This document shows positions 48,957-58,630 of a stretch of DNA of 64,000 bases, one piece after another. Position 1 is the stretch's first letter; the number at the start of each line of letters is the position of its first letter. Source of the DNA: Mesorhizobium sp. 1M-11 (GTDB lineage Bacteria; Pseudomonadota; Alphaproteobacteria; Rhizobiales; Rhizobiaceae); contig NZ_LJSD01000038.1 of NCBI RefSeq assembly GCF_001303895.1, positions 1 to 64,000 on the forward strand, written 5' to 3'. The translations under genes were made by a program, and so were the position numbers. Under the pieces are notes generated by a model that searched no databases, had not been told where the DNA came from, and worked only from the letters and a program-made list of their open reading frames with translations.

Positions 48957-51900
48957 ATGACCGTTCGCCAAATCCATCAGCCCTCGCACCACAATGCCGT
49001 GGCGAAGTCCGGTTCTCCGCGCGCCGGCGCGCTGAATGTGGAGCGGTTCAATGACTTGATGGCAAGGCATATCGAGCAAACATCTTCGGAGGGCGGGCGC
49101 CGGCAATCGACGGCGATGCCCGGCGTGCGGCAAACGGGCGGCACGATGCTCCCGCTTCATCTTGCTCCAACCTTCCGGATTGCTCCGGGCTCTACCGTCG
49201 AGGAAATCGACATCACGGCGGACGTCGAGACCGACAAGGAAACACAGACCGACGAGATGATCGACGGTATCGAGGCCGGCAAGACCACCGCCGCGATCGC
49301 GGAGGAACTCGGTGTGACCGAGGAAGAGGTCATCGAGGAGCTCGAAGCGCAAGGCTACACCTTCAATCCGATCAATTACGGAACCGTCGTTGGCGTTGAG
49401 ATCCTCGACCCCGATGGAGAGGTTGCCGCCGTACATCTCCACGATCAGGGGCAGACCGCCTCACAGGAACCCTGGGCCGTCACCTACATCTACTTCGTCG
49501 ATGGTGACGGCAACCAGGTCAGCCGCACCACCTACAGCGACGGGACGGTGGTCGAGGTTGTGACCGACACCGACGGCCGCGTGACGACAACCGAAGTCGA
49601 GCCGGTCGGGGATGGTTCTCCGACCGAACACGAAGTCAAGGACGGCGAAAGCCTTACCGAGATCGCCGAACTCTACGGCATCACGCTTGCCGAACTGGCG
49701 AAAAGCAATCCCGAACTTTTCGAGACGCGCGATCCCGATCTCATTCATCCCGGCGAAACGATCATCATCGAAGAAGGCTCGAAAACGACCGTCACGATCG
49801 AGTTCGATGGCCAGACATTGACGACTTACCCGGACGGGAGCGTCGAACTGACCTACGCCGACGGCACCGTGATCCAGATCGCTTCCGGCAGCTTGGAGGA
49901 AACCCTTGCCCATCTCCTGCTTTCCGCAAATCCCCACAGCAGCGATCCTGAAGAAGCGAAGGAAGGCGAAATCATCGCAACCGTGGTCACGGGGCTTCTC
50001 GCAGGCAAGACTTACGAGGCTCTGCTGGAAGAGGCGGCAGCGAAGGCGGAAGACGTCCAATCCGCAATCGACACCTATGGCATCGGGCCAGAAACGGAAC
50101 CGACCGTAGACACCGACGGCCGCAACAACCAGATCGTGAATCTCTTTGGCGAACCTCCCGATGAGGAGACACCTTCAGGGATTTGGGTGCCGGTATCCCT
50201 GGACGGCAAGTATCATTGGGTGGACCAGAAAGTGGCCTTGGCAATCAGGGCGGAGAATCTCGCCAATGCCAAGCTGAACGCGCTTCCGGCGACCTTTGAA
50301 GAAGGTCTTGCTCAACTCGATGCCTGGGCGCTGGATGCCGACTTCGATCAAGCCATGTCGGATGCCGCGAACGCGTTGAACGAGGCCATCTCGCCCCATG
50401 GCGTGTCATGGGAAAGCCCTGCTCCTGGCGGGACGCTGGCCGAAGCGGAGACACGGTTGGACGAAGCTTCGGCGGCTCGCGAATTGGCTGACGGCGCGGT
50501 GCAAGCCTACGCGGAAGCCGCAAGCCTGACCGGAGACACATTCACGGACCCGGACCAGGTCGATGCCACCTTGTTCGAGATCGATGCGCTGACGACAGAG
50601 GGCGACAGCCTGTCGGTCGACTACACGGTCGCGCAACTCGAGGACAAACTCGATACGCTCGAGGAGGGATCCGAGGAGTACGAATATTTCGACGGCGAAC
50701 TGCAGAAAGCCAAAGACCTGCAGGAAGCTTTCGAGAGCAAGTCGGACCTCGCGAGTGCCTACGCCGACTACTACAACGCAAGAGGAGATCTCGCTTCTGT
50801 CCAGTCACTCCAAGAGCAGATCGTCGAGGAATGGCAAAAACAGAACCCCATGCCTGAGGATCCAGACTGGAACCATATCGCTGGAAACGGGGCTTTCCTG
50901 GGCAAGCTTGAAGGGACAGAGACGTTTGTCGACGATGACGGCCAGCTCTGGCTCGTCCTGCATTACGAAACCCAAGACGTCAAATGGCAGCTGACCTATG
51001 ACATCTGCGACCCGAACGCCCCGCAGGAAATCCGCGACTCCGAGCTCAACCAGCAATGGCAGGCGATCGGGCCAGACCTATCTGACCTGAAGGAGAACGA
51101 ACTTGTCGCGGGCAAGGAACTGAACGAGACGCTGGAAGACCAGCTGGATATCCAGATCAATGACAATGATGCTCTGATCGAGGACCTTCAGGAAGAGTTC
51201 GATGAACTTTATGTCGAACTCGGGTCGGAGAATGTCGAGCCGCCGGAAGGCGAACAGGTTGAGATAACCGTGGCAGGACAGACGGTTCTTGTGTCGGAGG
51301 AGGTGGCCAAGGCCTACGAAGAGACAGGGATCGAAGCGATTTCGGATCTCGGACAGCCGGTGCGCATCGAAATCGACGGGCAGCAGGTTTGGGTCGATGC
51401 CGAACTGGCCGTGGCAAAAATAGCGCTTGATGCCGCTCAAGAGACGGGCTCCTCACTCGAGGATGCCAGGGAAGCGGTAAGGGATGCGGTCAGCTACTCA
51501 TCATTCCAGCTCACCCAGCCGATCAGCCCGTTGGACTCGCCCGCGGAGATCGCGCGCATGCAGAGCACCTACCTTGAACAGCATGAGCAGGAAATGCTGG
51601 ACAGCTTTTTCCAGCCGCAGATTCAGGCGCTTGCGTCGGAATACGGCAATGAATTCCCTCAGTTGAGTGAAAATCGCATCGCCGAAGCACTCCAGATAGA
51701 TCCGGCGACTGAGCCCGGCAAGGAAACCATCGAACTGGTTTCAGCCAAGATCAATGAGATCGGCGACATGGACAAGGTCCGTATCGTACCGTTCTTCCAT
51801 GTTGAAGAAGCCGTTGGCGCTCGCAGGACTGCGCTGTTTGCAGTCGAGGATTCCGACGAAAAGACATGGTATGTCGACGAGTCAGGCATGACGTTCGAAA

Positions 51901-54900
51901 GCATCCAGGATTTTCAGGAAAGCAATTGTCTGTTTTCCCCGGATGCCAAGCTGGTCATTCCCTCCGACCTTCAGATGCAGCAGGACGGAACCGGAGAGAT
52001 CCCGCTTGAGGTCGTTGCGGGACACAACACTTCGGAAGTGGAAACAGTCGTCGACACCTCCGTCAGTATTGTCACCACGGCAGCTGCCGGCCTGTCTGTC
52101 ATTCCGGTGCTGACTCCGTTCACCGCGCCGATCGCTTTGGTCGGGGGTGCCTATCTCGGAGGTCGCGCCCTCAATGACGAGGTGGATTATCTGAGCCACG
52201 GCGGCGATTTTTTCGACAGCAGATCGCTGATGAACGTAGCGTCGGTGGCAACAAGCGTGTTGCCGATCGCAGGCAGTTCGCTGCGCTGGGCGGGCACGGT
52301 AAAAAACCTCGGCAACCTCTCCAAGGGCGAAATCTATCTTGCGAGCCTGGGCACCGTGCGCTCGACGAGCGTCATCGCCGCGCCGAATGCCAAAGCAATC
52401 AACAGCTATCTCAGGACGGGAGGCGAGTGGAGTCTGGCGGCCCGCGTTGCCGATCGCACGGCAATGGGGATCGGCACCCCACTCGCGGCGGTAAGCGCGC
52501 AAAACCTGATCCTCAATTGGGATCAGATGTCGAGCCTGGAGATTGCCGACGCGCTCGCGGGTTTTGCCAGCGGTTTTGCAGCTGCAGCCCTGGGTGCAAG
52601 GGGAACGTTGTCCAACAGAGCCGACAGGCAATGGTCGGACGGCTCAGGCACGGTGCCCGGCGAACCATTGCCAACTGATATCGCGCCCCCGTCAGCCGAT
52701 GGGACAACGGTTGCTCCGATCTTCGGCGACGGCGATCCAACCGCTGTCCCAGACATCAATCACGATCACGTCCTGACAGCTCAACGCTCTGCAGCGGAAA
52801 CAGCCGCTCTGTCGGCTGTGGTGAAGAGCGCAGGCGACACGTATCAACAGGCCTTCAGCGCCGAACGGGAGCTTATCGGCATACGAAAGGGGTTGAATAA
52901 GAGGATCAGGGAAGCTGAAAAACAGAAGAAGGCCGACGAGGCCAATCGCCTGAAGGAAGAACTGGCTGAGGTGGAAGCCCGCCGGGAAGAAGCCGCGAAA
53001 GACGTGAAACAGGCCAAAATAACTTTCGAAAAGGCAGAGGATAGTCTTTTTGAGGGACGTGTTCGCGAAATCCTCCGTTGGTCCATACCCGAATTTGCGG
53101 GTGAAACCCGGTTTTTGAACGGCAAGATCATCGATCGCGATCTCGGCGGCAAACATGCCCATCCGGACGGTTATCTGGAACAGGAATGGGGCAGTGGCCG
53201 GCCGACCAATTTCCTGGCGCTGGAGGTAAAGAATTTCAGGAAACACAGGACCCAAAGCATCAGGGAACTGTATGAGCAGATCAACAAGCGCCACCCGCAT
53301 ATCGAGACGGAAGGCCGTCATGTCAGGCACGCTGTCGTTATTCCGTCCAAGGCGTATCCGAACGAAACCAGAAGGATAGAGATAGCCACAAAGCTCAATG
53401 CGGAGACCAACGGGAAGGTCCATGTCGAGGACGTATTTTTCCTGACCGATCACGGTGACACCGCGACCCTTGAATCGGCCGTGCCGGTTAGAGGGCCTGA
53501 CCGCTTCGGTCCGGGCGGGGAGCAGCGGTACCGGATGGACACCGAAACCTTGCGGCAGCCATTTTTCGTGCTCGACGTTCAGTCTGACGGTCATCGATCC
53601 GACCCTCTGCCCGACGGCAAAGATCCGGACAAGCAGGGGGCGCCGCTCGATCCGGACCGGCCGGATACGAGCCATGTTTCGGCACTGTCTCCCGAGGAAG
53701 TCGCAGCGCTATCCAAAAAAGAACTTGGCTCTTACTCCGTCTGGGAAATGGAGGCGCTGACGCGCCCGCAGATCGAGAGCCTGTCGCCAGGGCAGCTCTC
53801 CTCACTCGCGCCCAGACAATTCCGGAAGTTCGCGCCGGAGCAGGTGGCATGGATGTCACCGGAACAGTTGGATGCGCTGTCGGTTGCCAAACTGAGGCCG
53901 TACCAAAGAACGCATGGAAAAACGATGACTCCCGACCAGAAGGCGACCGTGGAACTGGCTCTCTCGTTTGCCAGGATGCGGGAATACCAGCAGGGCATCG
54001 ATATCCTCGTATCCATGTTCAACACGTCGCACTCCATGTATGTCATGATGCCCGAATTGGGGTTGGTGACGGCGGGAGCCTATACCATCCGCTCGGCTGT
54101 CTTCGGCACGCAGTCGTTGTTTCCCAACGCCACCGCTTCGGACACGAAGCTTGGCCGGAGCCTCAACATCTCAAGCGGCTTTTCATTCCTGGGCTCCTCT
54201 CCGGGTACGTGGCTATCATTCCTGGGCGGTTCGGATCGGATCGGCGATGGGGCCTCCATGGGCGGCAACCTGATTTATGGACCCGGGTCGATCTATAAAG
54301 GGCTGGCCGGGGCGCCCGTGCTCCGCTTCCTGAGTGACCATGCCGGCAACCTTGCCTACCTTGTCGGCTCGGCCTCCCTCACGATGCATGCCGGGGGTGC
54401 CCCGATGGCGACGACGGCAGGTCTGCTGTTTACGTTCGCCAGCGCCGAATTCTGGGCTTCGGCGATCAGAACCGACAAGGTCTACAACAAGCCCGTTCCG
54501 AGGACGCTCGCCGAGATAGCGCAAGCTGCAAAGTCGGATGCAAGGTGGGCAATGGCCGATCGGATTGCGCTTGGTGCGGGCTTCAGCATCGGAATGGGCC
54601 TGCTGGCCGTGGACAAGCTGATGAGCACGATCGCTCAGGATGAAGCTGGCGAGCCCGTCGAGCAGGCGGATGAAGTCGATCAGGAAGCAGAAATCGAAGA
54701 GGATGAATCTCCCCGGATTTCAGGGCCCGGACGCTACAATCCGAAACTCGAGCAAGAAGGCTACCTGTGGGTGGACGTGATGGAAGGAGACAGTGTTCGC
54801 ACCATTGCCAACGCCCATTTTGCCGATGTGGCCGAGACCGCCATGCTCAACATGGATCACATCTTTTTCCTGGATCTCGTCCAGCCCGGAGACAGGATCT

Positions 54901-54920
54901 ACCTGCCGACGGCGGCCTAG
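48957..54920 (+). CDS. Giant LysM protein with candidate PD-(D/E)XK nuclease domain
   Basis: 1987 residues from the ATG at 48957 (CGGAGG upstream); a TTG at 48915 is in frame but weaker. There is no signal peptide. In order: disordered N-terminus; acidic region; LysM domain at about 224-272 (EVKDGESLTEIAELYGITLA ... IHPGETIII); long helical, Asp/Glu-rich middle; Gly/Ala-rich hydrophobic stretch (about 1036-1070); coiled coil (about 1302-1362); a region with D1404, E1423-x-K1425 and Q1441 laid out like a PD-(D/E)XK nuclease; about 11-residue repeats of the LSPEQLxxL type (about 1575-1652); hydrophobic segments; and a C-terminal LysM-like module (1935-1987, ending QPGDRIYLP). It could be a secreted effector or polymorphic toxin. 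No export or immunity gene is evident. Confidence 0.8.
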   Translation: MTVRQIHQPSHHNAVAKSGSPRAGALNVERFNDLMARHIEQTSSEGGRRQSTAMPGVRQTGGTMLPLHLAPTFRIAPGSTVEEIDITADVETDKETQTDEMIDGIEAGKTTAAIAEELGVTEEEVIEELEAQGYTFNPINYGTVVGVEILDPDGEVAAVHLHDQGQTASQEPWAVTYIYFVDGDGNQVSRTTYSDGTVVEVVTDTDGRVTTTEVEPVGDGSPTEHEVKDGESLTEIAELYGITLAELAKSNPELFETRDPDLIHPGETIIIEEGSKTTVTIEFDGQTLTTYPDGSVELTYADGTVIQIASGSLEETLAHLLLSANPHSSDPEEAKEGEIIATVVTGLLAGKTYEALLEEAAAKAEDVQSAIDTYGIGPETEPTVDTDGRNNQIVNLFGEPPDEETPSGIWVPVSLDGKYHWVDQKVALAIRAENLANAKLNALPATFEEGLAQLDAWALDADFDQAMSDAANALNEAISPHGVSWESPAPGGTLAEAETRLDEASAARELADGAVQAYAEAASLTGDTFTDPDQVDATLFEIDALTTEGDSLSVDYTVAQLEDKLDTLEEGSEEYEYFDGELQKAKDLQEAFESKSDLASAYADYYNARGDLASVQSLQEQIVEEWQKQNPMPEDPDWNHIAGNGAFLGKLEGTETFVDDDGQLWLVLHYETQDVKWQLTYDICDPNAPQEIRDSELNQQWQAIGPDLSDLKENELVAGKELNETLEDQLDIQINDNDALIEDLQEEFDELYVELGSENVEPPEGEQVEITVAGQTVLVSEEVAKAYEETGIEAISDLGQPVRIEIDGQQVWVDAELAVAKIALDAAQETGSSLEDAREAVRDAVSYSSFQLTQPISPLDSPAEIARMQSTYLEQHEQEMLDSFFQPQIQALASEYGNEFPQLSENRIAEALQIDPATEPGKETIELVSAKINEIGDMDKVRIVPFFHVEEAVGARRTALFAVEDSDEKTWYVDESGMTFESIQDFQESNCLFSPDAKLVIPSDLQMQQDGTGEIPLEVVAGHNTSEVETVVDTSVSIVTTAAAGLSVIPVLTPFTAPIALVGGAYLGGRALNDEVDYLSHGGDFFDSRSLMNVASVATSVLPIAGSSLRWAGTVKNLGNLSKGEIYLASLGTVRSTSVIAAPNAKAINSYLRTGGEWSLAARVADRTAMGIGTPLAAVSAQNLILNWDQMSSLEIADALAGFASGFAAAALGARGTLSNRADRQWSDGSGTVPGEPLPTDIAPPSADGTTVAPIFGDGDPTAVPDINHDHVLTAQRSAAETAALSAVVKSAGDTYQQAFSAERELIGIRKGLNKRIREAEKQKKADEANRLKEELAEVEARREEAAKDVKQAKITFEKAEDSLFEGRVREILRWSIPEFAGETRFLNGKIIDRDLGGKHAHPDGYLEQEWGSGRPTNFLALEVKNFRKHRTQSIRELYEQINKRHPHIETEGRHVRHAVVIPSKAYPNETRRIEIATKLNAETNGKVHVEDVFFLTDHGDTATLESAVPVRGPDRFGPGGEQRYRMDTETLRQPFFVLDVQSDGHRSDPLPDGKDPDKQGAPLDPDRPDTSHVSALSPEEVAALSKKELGSYSVWEMEALTRPQIESLSPGQLSSLAPRQFRKFAPEQVAWMSPEQLDALSVAKLRPYQRTHGKTMTPDQKATVELALSFARMREYQQGIDILVSMFNTSHSMYVMMPELGLVTAGAYTIRSAVFGTQSLFPNATASDTKLGRSLNISSGFSFLGSSPGTWLSFLGGSDRIGDGASMGGNLIYGPGSIYKGLAGAPVLRFLSDHAGNLAYLVGSASLTMHAGGAPMATTAGLLFTFASAEFWASAIRTDKVYNKPVPRTLAEIAQAAKSDARWAMADRIALGAGFSIGMGLLAVDKLMSTIAQDEAGEPVEQADEVDQEAEIEEDESPRISGPGRYNPKLEQEGYLWVDVMEGDSVRTIANAHFADVAETAMLNMDHIFFLDLVQPGDRIYLPTAA

Positions 54921-55002
54921 CTTGTCTCTTGGCGGTAGGGGCCGAGTGAGAGGGGTTAGACGTTGGTTTGCCGCATTCTTCGTCCAGGATAGGCGTGACC
55001 CG

Positions 55003-56193
55003 TCATGCGCCGATCACGCGCAGCGACCTGTCGAGCGTGGTGAAGGACTTGAAGCCTTCCTGGGTGATGAAGCCGGTGTCTTCCACCATCATCCCACCCC
55101 AGCCCGGTTCGTAATAGGGCGTTTCGAGACAGAACGTGGCGTTCTCCCGCAGGACGGCCGTGCTCTCGGGCGTGATGACCGGCCATTCGTAGACCGACAG
55201 GCCGATGGCATGGCCGACATGCTGACGCCTGTAGGGCGAAAGGCCTTTCTTCTCGACCGTCTCGACGCTTGCGTCGAACACGTCGCGGGCAACGGCGCCG
55301 GTCCTGGCCGTCTCGAAGGCGGTTTCCAGGCCTGCGAGAAGAGCATCGTAGCGGGACTGCTGCAGCTTGGTCGGCTCGCCCATCACCGCCGTGCGCGCGA
55401 TGTCGGATTTGTAGCCGTAATAGCTGCAGCCGATGTCGAAACGCAGCAGATCGCCTTTTTCCAGCGGACGTTCCGCGCTCAGCACGTCGGCCAGCGCGCT
55501 TGCGGAGCCGCCGGCGACGGTAACGTTGCGGGGATAGCCCCCGGCAGCCGACATGGCCGCCGCCACGACGTTCGATACCTCCTTGTCGGTCACCCCGACC
55601 GCGGCGGCGGCAATGCCGGCGTCCAGCGCGCGCTCGGTCATGTTGGCGACATGCTTGAGAAGCGTGTGTTCCATCGGCAGCTTCTCCGCCCTGAGATCGA
55701 GCATCCACTGTCCCGCATCCTCGACGCCTGCGGACCAGGCCTCGACGACGGCTCTGGCCTTGTCGGATATGGCATGCCAATCGACCAGCGCCCTCGCGCC
55801 ACGCAACCGGCCGAGTGCGTCCTTCAAAGCCGCGTCGAAGCCGGCATGGGCGACATCGAGGGTCGACGAGCGCGTTTGGCCGCTGAAGAAGAAGCGGCCG
55901 AAAGGAACCACATCGTCGGGCGACAATCCACTGTCGATGGCAGGCGCGAAATCGGCTGACGGCGCCACCAGCATCAGACGGTCGGCTGTCAGGATGACGG
56001 CAAACGGATGCGACCTGTTCAGCATTGCCGGCATGCTCTCATAGCCGCTGACGTAGAGGACGTTTTCCGGCGAGCTGACGATCAGCACATCGGCGTTGGA
56101 GCGCGCGAGCCATTCGCGCGTGCGCTTCAGGCGCTGCGCGGCCAGTTCGGAAAGGGACACGGGTACCGGAATGAAGGTCATTGCATTGCTCAT
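55003..56193 (-). CDS. M24 family peptidase (Xaa-Pro aminopeptidase-like)
   Basis: 396-residue metallopeptidase with an N-terminal creatinase-like domain and the pita-bread catalytic domain. The five metal ligands can be placed: two Asp in RFDIGCSYYGYKSDIAR, His in GHAIGLS, Glu in CLETPYYEPG and Glu in VEDTGFIT. It removes or splits N-terminal Xaa-Pro bonds, or a creatinine-like amide. I chose the ATG at 56193 (MSNAMTF); in-frame ATGs upstream come from a tandem repeat and none has a ribosome site. It is the last of four minus-strand genes that start with an amino acid ABC importer. Confidence 0.87.
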   Translation of the reverse strand: MSNAMTFIPVPVSLSELAAQRLKRTREWLARSNADVLIVSSPENVLYVSGYESMPAMLNRSHPFAVILTADRLMLVAPSADFAPAIDSGLSPDDVVPFGRFFFSGQTRSSTLDVAHAGFDAALKDALGRLRGARALVDWHAISDKARAVVEAWSAGVEDAGQWMLDLRAEKLPMEHTLLKHVANMTERALDAGIAAAAVGVTDKEVSNVVAAAMSAAGGYPRNVTVAGGSASALADVLSAERPLEKGDLLRFDIGCSYYGYKSDIARTAVMGEPTKLQQSRYDALLAGLETAFETARTGAVARDVFDASVETVEKKGLSPYRRQHVGHAIGLSVYEWPVITPESTAVLRENATFCLETPYYEPGWGGMMVEDTGFITQEGFKSFTTLDRSLRVIGA

Positions 56194-56194
56194 T

Positions 56195-56247
56195 GCTTTG
56201 GACGGCATGCGCCGTTTCTGGGCTTTGGACGGCATGTGCCGTTCTGG
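56195..56247. repeat. Tandem duplication at the peptidase start
   Basis: Units of 27 bases (56195-56221) and 26 bases (56222-56247) are nearly identical, differing by one substitution and one indel. Each contains the dyad-like GGACGGCATG core. If read as coding on the minus strand they would add MPSKAQKRR and MPSKA to the peptidase, so they create extra in-frame start codons. Confidence 0.8.
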
Positions 56248-56271
56248 GTTGGGGCGGGATGGGAAACGGAG

Positions 56272-56994
56272 CTAGAGAACCTTCGACAGGAATTCCCTGG
56301 CTCGCGGCGAGCGCGGATTGGCGAAGAAGTCCGCGGGTGCGCTTTCCTCGGCGATCACCCCGCCGTCCATGAAAGCGATGCGGTCGCCGACTTCGCGGGC
56401 GAAACTCATTTCGTGGGTGACGATCGCCATCGTCATGCCTTCCCTGACCAGGGATCGGATGACTTCGAGCACCTCCTTGACCATTTCCGGGTCGAGCGCC
56501 GAGGTCGGCTCGTCGAAAAGCATCGCCTCCGGTTCCATGGCCAGTGCCCGCGCGATGGCAACGCGCTGCTTCTGGCCGCCGGAAAGACGATCCGGCCGGA
56601 CATGGGACTTGTCGGCAAGTCCGACCTTTGCCAGCAGTCCGTGCGCAAGCTCCTCGGCCGCGGCCCTGCTCATTTTTCTGAGCCGCACCGGCCCGAGCGT
56701 GATGTTGTCCAGCACGCTCATATGCGGGAACAGGTTGAAGTGCTGGAACACCATGCCCATCCGTTGCCTGAGCCGGTCGACGGGATACTTGCTGTCGAGG
56801 ATATCGACGCCGTCGAACAGCACTTCCCCGCCCGTCGGCTCCTCCAGCCGGTTGAGGCAGCGCAGGAACGTCGATTTGCCGGAACCGGAAGGGCCGATGA
56901 TGCAGACAACATCCTTCTTGTCGACCTTCAGGTTCACCCCTTTGAGCACGCTGAGCGCCCCGAATTCCTTCGTCACCGCCTTGGCTTCGATCAT
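56272..56994 (-). CDS. Polar amino acid ABC transporter ATP-binding protein (GlnQ-like)
   Basis: 240-residue ATPase. Walker [10 protein letters not shown] is at residues 34-42, [18 protein letters not shown] is the typical Q-loop region of the polar amino acid class, then [11 protein letters not shown] and [13 protein letters not shown], with switch His in VTHEM. The ATG at 56994 overlaps the stop of the permease gene (ATGA). It drives import of a polar amino acid with the permease at 56991 and the binding protein at 57684. Confidence 0.93.
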   Translation of the reverse strand: MIEAKAVTKEFGALSVLKGVNLKVDKKDVVCIIGPSGSGKSTFLRCLNRLEEPTGGEVLFDGVDILDSKYPVDRLRQRMGMVFQHFNLFPHMSVLDNITLGPVRLRKMSRAAAEELAHGLLAKVGLADKSHVRPDRLSGGQKQRVAIARALAMEPEAMLFDEPTSALDPEMVKEVLEVIRSLVREGMTMAIVTHEMSFAREVGDRIAFMDGGVIAEESAPADFFANPRSPRAREFLSKVL

Positions 56995-57638
56995 CGTGAA
57001 ATCCTCCGCTCGAGCGCGAACGACAGGCGTTCGACGATGAGGAAGATGAGGAAGTAGATGATGCCCACCATCGTCAGCACCCGGACCGTGTCGAAGTTCA
57101 TCGAGTAGATCGTCTGGCCGGACATCGTCAGCTCGGCGACGCCGATGACCGAAAGCAGGGACGTGTCCTTGAGCGTTATGCTGAACTGGTTCGCCAGCGC
57201 GGGGATCATCCGCCACACGGCCTGCGGGAACACGATGAGACGCATCGTGCTCCAGTAGGTGAAGCCGATCGACCTGCCGGCCTCGGTCTGCCCCCGGTCG
57301 ACCGACTCTATTCCGGCACGGAAAATCTCCGACAGCATGGCGCCGGTGAACAGGGTCATAGCGATGGTCCCCGCGACGATCGCGGGGATCCTGACGCCGA
57401 GCAGAAGCGGCAGGCCGAAGTAGATGTAGAGGATCTGGATGAGCAGCGGCAGGCCGCGGATCAGGCTGGTGTAGCTTCTCGCGATGGCTTTCGCGACACG
57501 GCTGTTCGATATCTGCATGAGAGCCAGAACCGCTCCCAGGACAGAGCCGAGCACCATGGCCAGGAACGTGACGAAGATGGTGAACCACGCTCCGTGCAAC
57601 AGGGCCGGCAGATAATTGAGGATCGGTTCCATGGTCAT
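56991..57638 (-). CDS. Polar amino acid ABC transporter permease
   Basis: 215-residue permease with about five membrane segments. [20 protein letters not shown] and the EAA loop [21 protein letters not shown] are signature stretches of the HisM/GlnP family. Start ATG at 57638 (MTMEPI). Only one permease is present, so the transporter is probably a homodimer. The start lies 45 bases after the binding protein stop. Confidence 0.92.
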   Translation of the reverse strand: MTMEPILNYLPALLHGAWFTIFVTFLAMVLGSVLGAVLALMQISNSRVAKAIARSYTSLIRGLPLLIQILYIYFGLPLLLGVRIPAIVAGTIAMTLFTGAMLSEIFRAGIESVDRGQTEAGRSIGFTYWSTMRLIVFPQAVWRMIPALANQFSITLKDTSLLSVIGVAELTMSGQTIYSMNFDTVRVLTMVGIIYFLIFLIVERLSFALERRISR

Positions 57639-57683
57639 GCCCGAAAAGGCACGCACCTGTCGCCAGATGCGTGCGAAGGAAAG

Positions 57684-58451
57684 TCATTCGGCAACGTAGG
57701 TCTTGACGATCTTTTCCAGTTCGCCGGACTTTCTCAGCTTTTCGATCCCGGCATTCAGGATCGGCGTCCACTTGCTGTCCTTCGGCAAGGCGAAGGCGAT
57801 GTCCGTGGGGTGCTGCACCTCGCCGACGATGCGCAGGGTGGGCTTGTCCCCCTCCAGCGAGATCCGATAGGCGACGATGGCCGAATCGAAGAATATGCCG
57901 TCGGCGTTCCCCGATTGGACGGCCATCAAAAGGTTCGCCTCATCCGCCATGGCGCGCACGTCGACACCGCGTTCGGGAGCGATGCCCTGCAGAACGGAAA
58001 GCGCCGCCGACCCCTGCTGTGACACGATCGTCTTGCCCTTGAGGTCGTCATAGCTTTTGATCGGGCTGTCGATCGGCACGGCCAGCGCGCTCCCTTCGGT
58101 AAAGAAGGGCTCCGAGAAATCGATGATCTTCTTGCGCACGTCCGTCACGAAGAAACCCGCCACCGCGACATCGATCTGATGGGCCTGCATGGCCGGGATC
58201 ATGGCGTCGAAACCCATGGGGTTCAGGTGGATCTTGAAACCCTGATCCTTGGCGATGGCGTTGAGAAGATCGTAGGTGATGCCCTTCTGCTGGCCGTTGT
58301 TCACGTAGGAGAACGGCGGCGCCGTCATCAGGATGCCCGCTTCGATTGTGTCCGACGGTTTCTCGTCGGCCTGGGCCGGCGCCTGCTGCGCCATGAAAAA
58401 AGCAAGTCCCGCCGTCAGCGCAAACCTGCCGATGGATGCAAATACACGCAT
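57684..58451 (-). CDS. Polar amino acid ABC transporter substrate-binding protein
   Basis: 255-residue periplasmic binding protein (SBP_bac_3) with a Sec signal peptide (about 1-28, cleavage near QADE). The mature domain starts [24 protein letters not shown] and has the amino acid-binding [20 protein letters not shown] region (FSEPFF next). It heads the operon of importer and M24 peptidase, with AGGAGG at its start. Ligand unknown; the cystathionine beta-lyase-like gene across the IclR regulator suggests cystine or another sulfur amino acid. Confidence 0.9.
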   Translation of the reverse strand: MRVFASIGRFALTAGLAFFMAQQAPAQADEKPSDTIEAGILMTAPPFSYVNNGQQKGITYDLLNAIAKDQGFKIHLNPMGFDAMIPAMQAHQIDVAVAGFFVTDVRKKIIDFSEPFFTEGSALAVPIDSPIKSYDDLKGKTIVSQQGSAALSVLQGIAPERGVDVRAMADEANLLMAVQSGNADGIFFDSAIVAYRISLEGDKPTLRIVGEVQHPTDIAFALPKDSKWTPILNAGIEKLRKSGELEKIVKTYVAE

Positions 58452-58488
58452 GGATCCTCCTTGTTCCCCGATTGATGCGTTCTTGATG

Positions 58489-58507
58489 TGTATCTATAAT
58501 CGGTTCA
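58489..58507. promoter_or_regulatory. IclR-type motif, copy 1
   Basis: TGTATCTATAATCGGTTCA, 38 bases before the binding protein start on the minus strand. It shares the core TCTATAATCG with the sites at 58605 and 59471. Confidence 0.65.
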
Positions 58508-58604
58508 CTGTACCGTTAACTGAATGAGTCGGAGTGGTCAATGCAAATTGTGCGGCCCTGGCCGCCAGCTTGACAGGGGCTCGAAATGAACGGAATAAAT
58601 CCGC

Positions 58605-58621
58605 GTTTCTATAATCGGGAC
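58605..58621. promoter_or_regulatory. IclR-type motif, copy 2
   Basis: GTTTCTATAATCGGGAC, 10 bases before the ATG at 58631. It matches copy 3 (as its reverse complement) in 14 or so of 17 positions. If the regulator started at the in-frame ATG at 58586 this operator would be inside its coding region, which argues for the start at 58631. Confidence 0.7.
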
Positions 58622-58630
58622 AGCAAATCG

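Noticed and set aside
56994..57771. In-frame upstream extension of the GlnQ-like ATPase gene
   Set aside because: It is the permease gene read in the wrong frame; the ATG at 56994 begins the canonical ATPase N-terminus and overlaps the permease stop.
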